A DNA stretch of 6,191 bases, taken from assembly GCA_945949375.1 (NCBI GenBank), contig CAMFEN010000067.1, positions 1 through 6,191 on the forward strand, in the 5' to 3' direction. The stretch comes from an uncultured Bacteroidales bacterium (lineage in GTDB: Bacteria; Bacteroidota; Bacteroidia; Bacteroidales; Paludibacteraceae). The stretch's first letter is position 1; each line of letters begins with the position of its first letter. Position numbers and translations under genes: made by a program. This document shows positions 5,025 through 6,191 of the stretch, piece by piece. The notes under the pieces were generated by a model that worked only from the letters and a program-made list of their open reading frames with translations, was not told the origin of the DNA and made no database searches.

Positions 5025-6191
5025 TTATCTATTCAGCGTGGGATACGCTATGCGGTGGTGGTTGATGGTGGAGAGGCGCTCTTTGAAGACGCGGCGGATG
5101 TCCTCCACATCCTTGAATGACAGCGGTGTCTCAGCGAACTGCCCGTCGGCAATCTGTTGGTCAATCATCTGGTCAACCGCCTTGGCAATCGCCTCCTCGC
5201 TGTAGTCCGTCAGGCTGCGGCTGCGTGCCTCCACGGCATCCGCCATCATCAGGATTGCCGCCTCCTTGGTCGTCGGCTTTGGTCCGGGATACTGGAAAAG
5301 TGCCTTATCCACTTCCTCCCCGGGGTGCGCATTGGCGTACGTGTTGTAGAAATAGCGGGTGAGCGTCGTGCCGTGGTGGGTGGTGATGAAGTTGATAATC
5401 ATCTCCGGCAGGTGGTGTCGGCGCGCCATCTCCTCGCCTTCGGTTACGTGCTTTATCACCTCCTGCGCCGCCTCCTGCGCCGACATCGTCAGCAGCGGGT
5501 TAGGTCCGCCCTGCTGGTTCTCCGTGAAATAGAGCGGGGCACGCAGTTTGCCGATATCGTGGTATAGTGCACCCGTGCGCACCAGCAAGGCATTGGCGCC
5601 AATGGTTTTCGCCGCCTCCGTCGCGAGGTTCGACACTTGCATCGAGTGCTGAAACGTGCCGGGTGCCTGCTCAGCCATCGTATGCAGCAGGTCGGAGTTG
5701 ATGTCCGTCAACTCAATGAGCGTAATCGAAGAGATGAAGCGGAAAAGTTTCTCAAACACATAAATCAGACCATACGAACCGATAATGAGCAGCGTGTTCA
5801 CGAAGAAATAGAGGTAGGTCATGGGCTCCAGCGTATGGTAATCGCCGGTAGTGGCTAAAGTGAATGCGGTGTAGGCAAGGGTCTGCGTTACGAATATCCA
5901 TGCTGCCGTCTGCGCCAGCTGCGCACGCCGCGTCATGTCGCTTAGGCTCGACACCGCCACCATCCCCACTGCCACCTGAATGAAGAAGAACTGCACCGGC
6001 TGCGGCGCAAAGAGAGAGACGATGAGCACCGTGGTGAAATGCAGGAACAGACCCGTGCGCGCATCGAAGAACACACGCGTCAAGATGGGCACCCACGCGA
6101 AGGGAATCAGGTAGATACTCAGGTCGGTGTAGCGCAACGTCAGGCACGACAAGACGATGACAATCCCCGCCAACAGGCAGAAAAACAGCAC
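5025..6191 (-). CDS. Membrane-anchored HD-domain phosphohydrolase, PgpH/YqfF type (5' end cut by window edge)
   Basis: The C-terminal 388 codons are visible. The GTG at the window edge is an internal codon, not a start, because this family is usually about 700-800 aa with an N-terminal extracytoplasmic domain that would lie beyond 6191. Residues 1-150 of the visible part hold several hydrophobic membrane spans (approximately 2-18, 24-41, 48-63, 66-82, 95-113, 125-148), matching the 7TM region of 7TMR-HD proteins. A cytoplasmic HD hydrolase domain follows. Candidate metal ligands are His182 in FQHSMQV, His211-Asp212 in HDIGK, His248, His272-His273 in THHG, and Asp318 in MMADAVEARS. Members in Listeria (PgpH) hydrolyse cyclic di-AMP to pApA, and I infer the same here. 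An HD hydrolase with another nucleotide substrate is the alternative. It ends 271 bp before dusB, with no clear terminator of its own other than the inverted-repeat element. Confidence 0.93.
   Translation of the reverse strand: MLFFCLLAGIVIVLSCLTLRYTDLSIYLIPFAWVPILTRVFFDARTGLFLHFTTVLIVSLFAPQPVQFFFIQVAVGMVAVSSLSDMTRRAQLAQTAAWIFVTQTLAYTAFTLATTGDYHTLEPMTYLYFFVNTLLIIGSYGLIYVFEKLFRFISSITLIELTDINSDLLHTMAEQAPGTFQHSMQVSNLATEAAKTIGANALLVRTGALYHDIGKLRAPLYFTENQQGGPNPLLTMSAQEAAQEVIKHVTEGEEMARRHHLPEMIINFITTHHGTTLTRYFYNTYANAHPGEEVDKALFQYPGPKPTTKEAAILMMADAVEARSRSLTDYSEEAIAKAVDQMIDQQIADGQFAETPLSFKDVEDIRRVFKERLSTINHHRIAYPTLNR

Noticed and set aside
6189..6191. GTG start codon for the HD-domain protein
   Set aside because: It is the first codon in the window and lies in the middle of the membrane region of a family that is normally about twice as long, so it is an internal valine codon.

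Overview
The window looks like a chromosomal segment of a Bacteroidales bacterium, plausibly Prevotella-like, although the genus is only a guess. Three things support this: a lipoprotein family with a Cys-Ala-Asn...Gly-Gly-Pro-Lys-Asp mature N-terminus, a Bacteroidetes-type -33/-7 promoter (TTTG / TAACTTTG), and mostly absent Shine-Dalgarno sequences. All five genes lie on the minus strand, so transcription runs from high to low coordinates. The two end genes are cut by the window edges.

Layout in transcription order: (1) the C-terminal 388 residues of a membrane-anchored HD-domain phosphohydrolase of the PgpH/YqfF type, a probable cyclic-di-AMP phosphodiesterase (6191-5025). (2) A 270-bp spacer holding a 222-bp element with two 59-bp imperfect inverted arms, whose interior contains a G/C-skewed hairpin and a G-quadruplex motif. 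(3) A DusB-type tRNA-dihydrouridine synthase (4754-3807), followed by a clear intrinsic terminator. (4) A 389-bp spacer with an 11-bp tandem repeat, a small hairpin, and a promoter preceded by a direct repeat. (5) A tightly packed three-gene unit: a ROK-family sugar kinase/glucokinase (3417-2458), a NodB-type polysaccharide deacetylase (2453-1827), and a large Ig-like-domain lipoprotein (1820 to beyond position 1). The gaps in that unit are 4 and 6 bp.

The lipoprotein has no stop codon inside the window but reads open for 606 codons, with a convincing lipoprotein signal and domain structure. It is the largest gene visible here. The long plus-strand reading frames opposite it and opposite dusB are shadows of the real genes.

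The two transcription units carry largely housekeeping functions: nucleotide signalling, tRNA modification, sugar phosphorylation and envelope carbohydrate or lipoprotein functions. I see no defence system, CRISPR array, transposase, tRNA or rRNA. The unusual material is in the repeats: the inverted-repeat element upstream of dusB, and a short palindromic repeat that is translated as part of the lipoprotein signal peptide.
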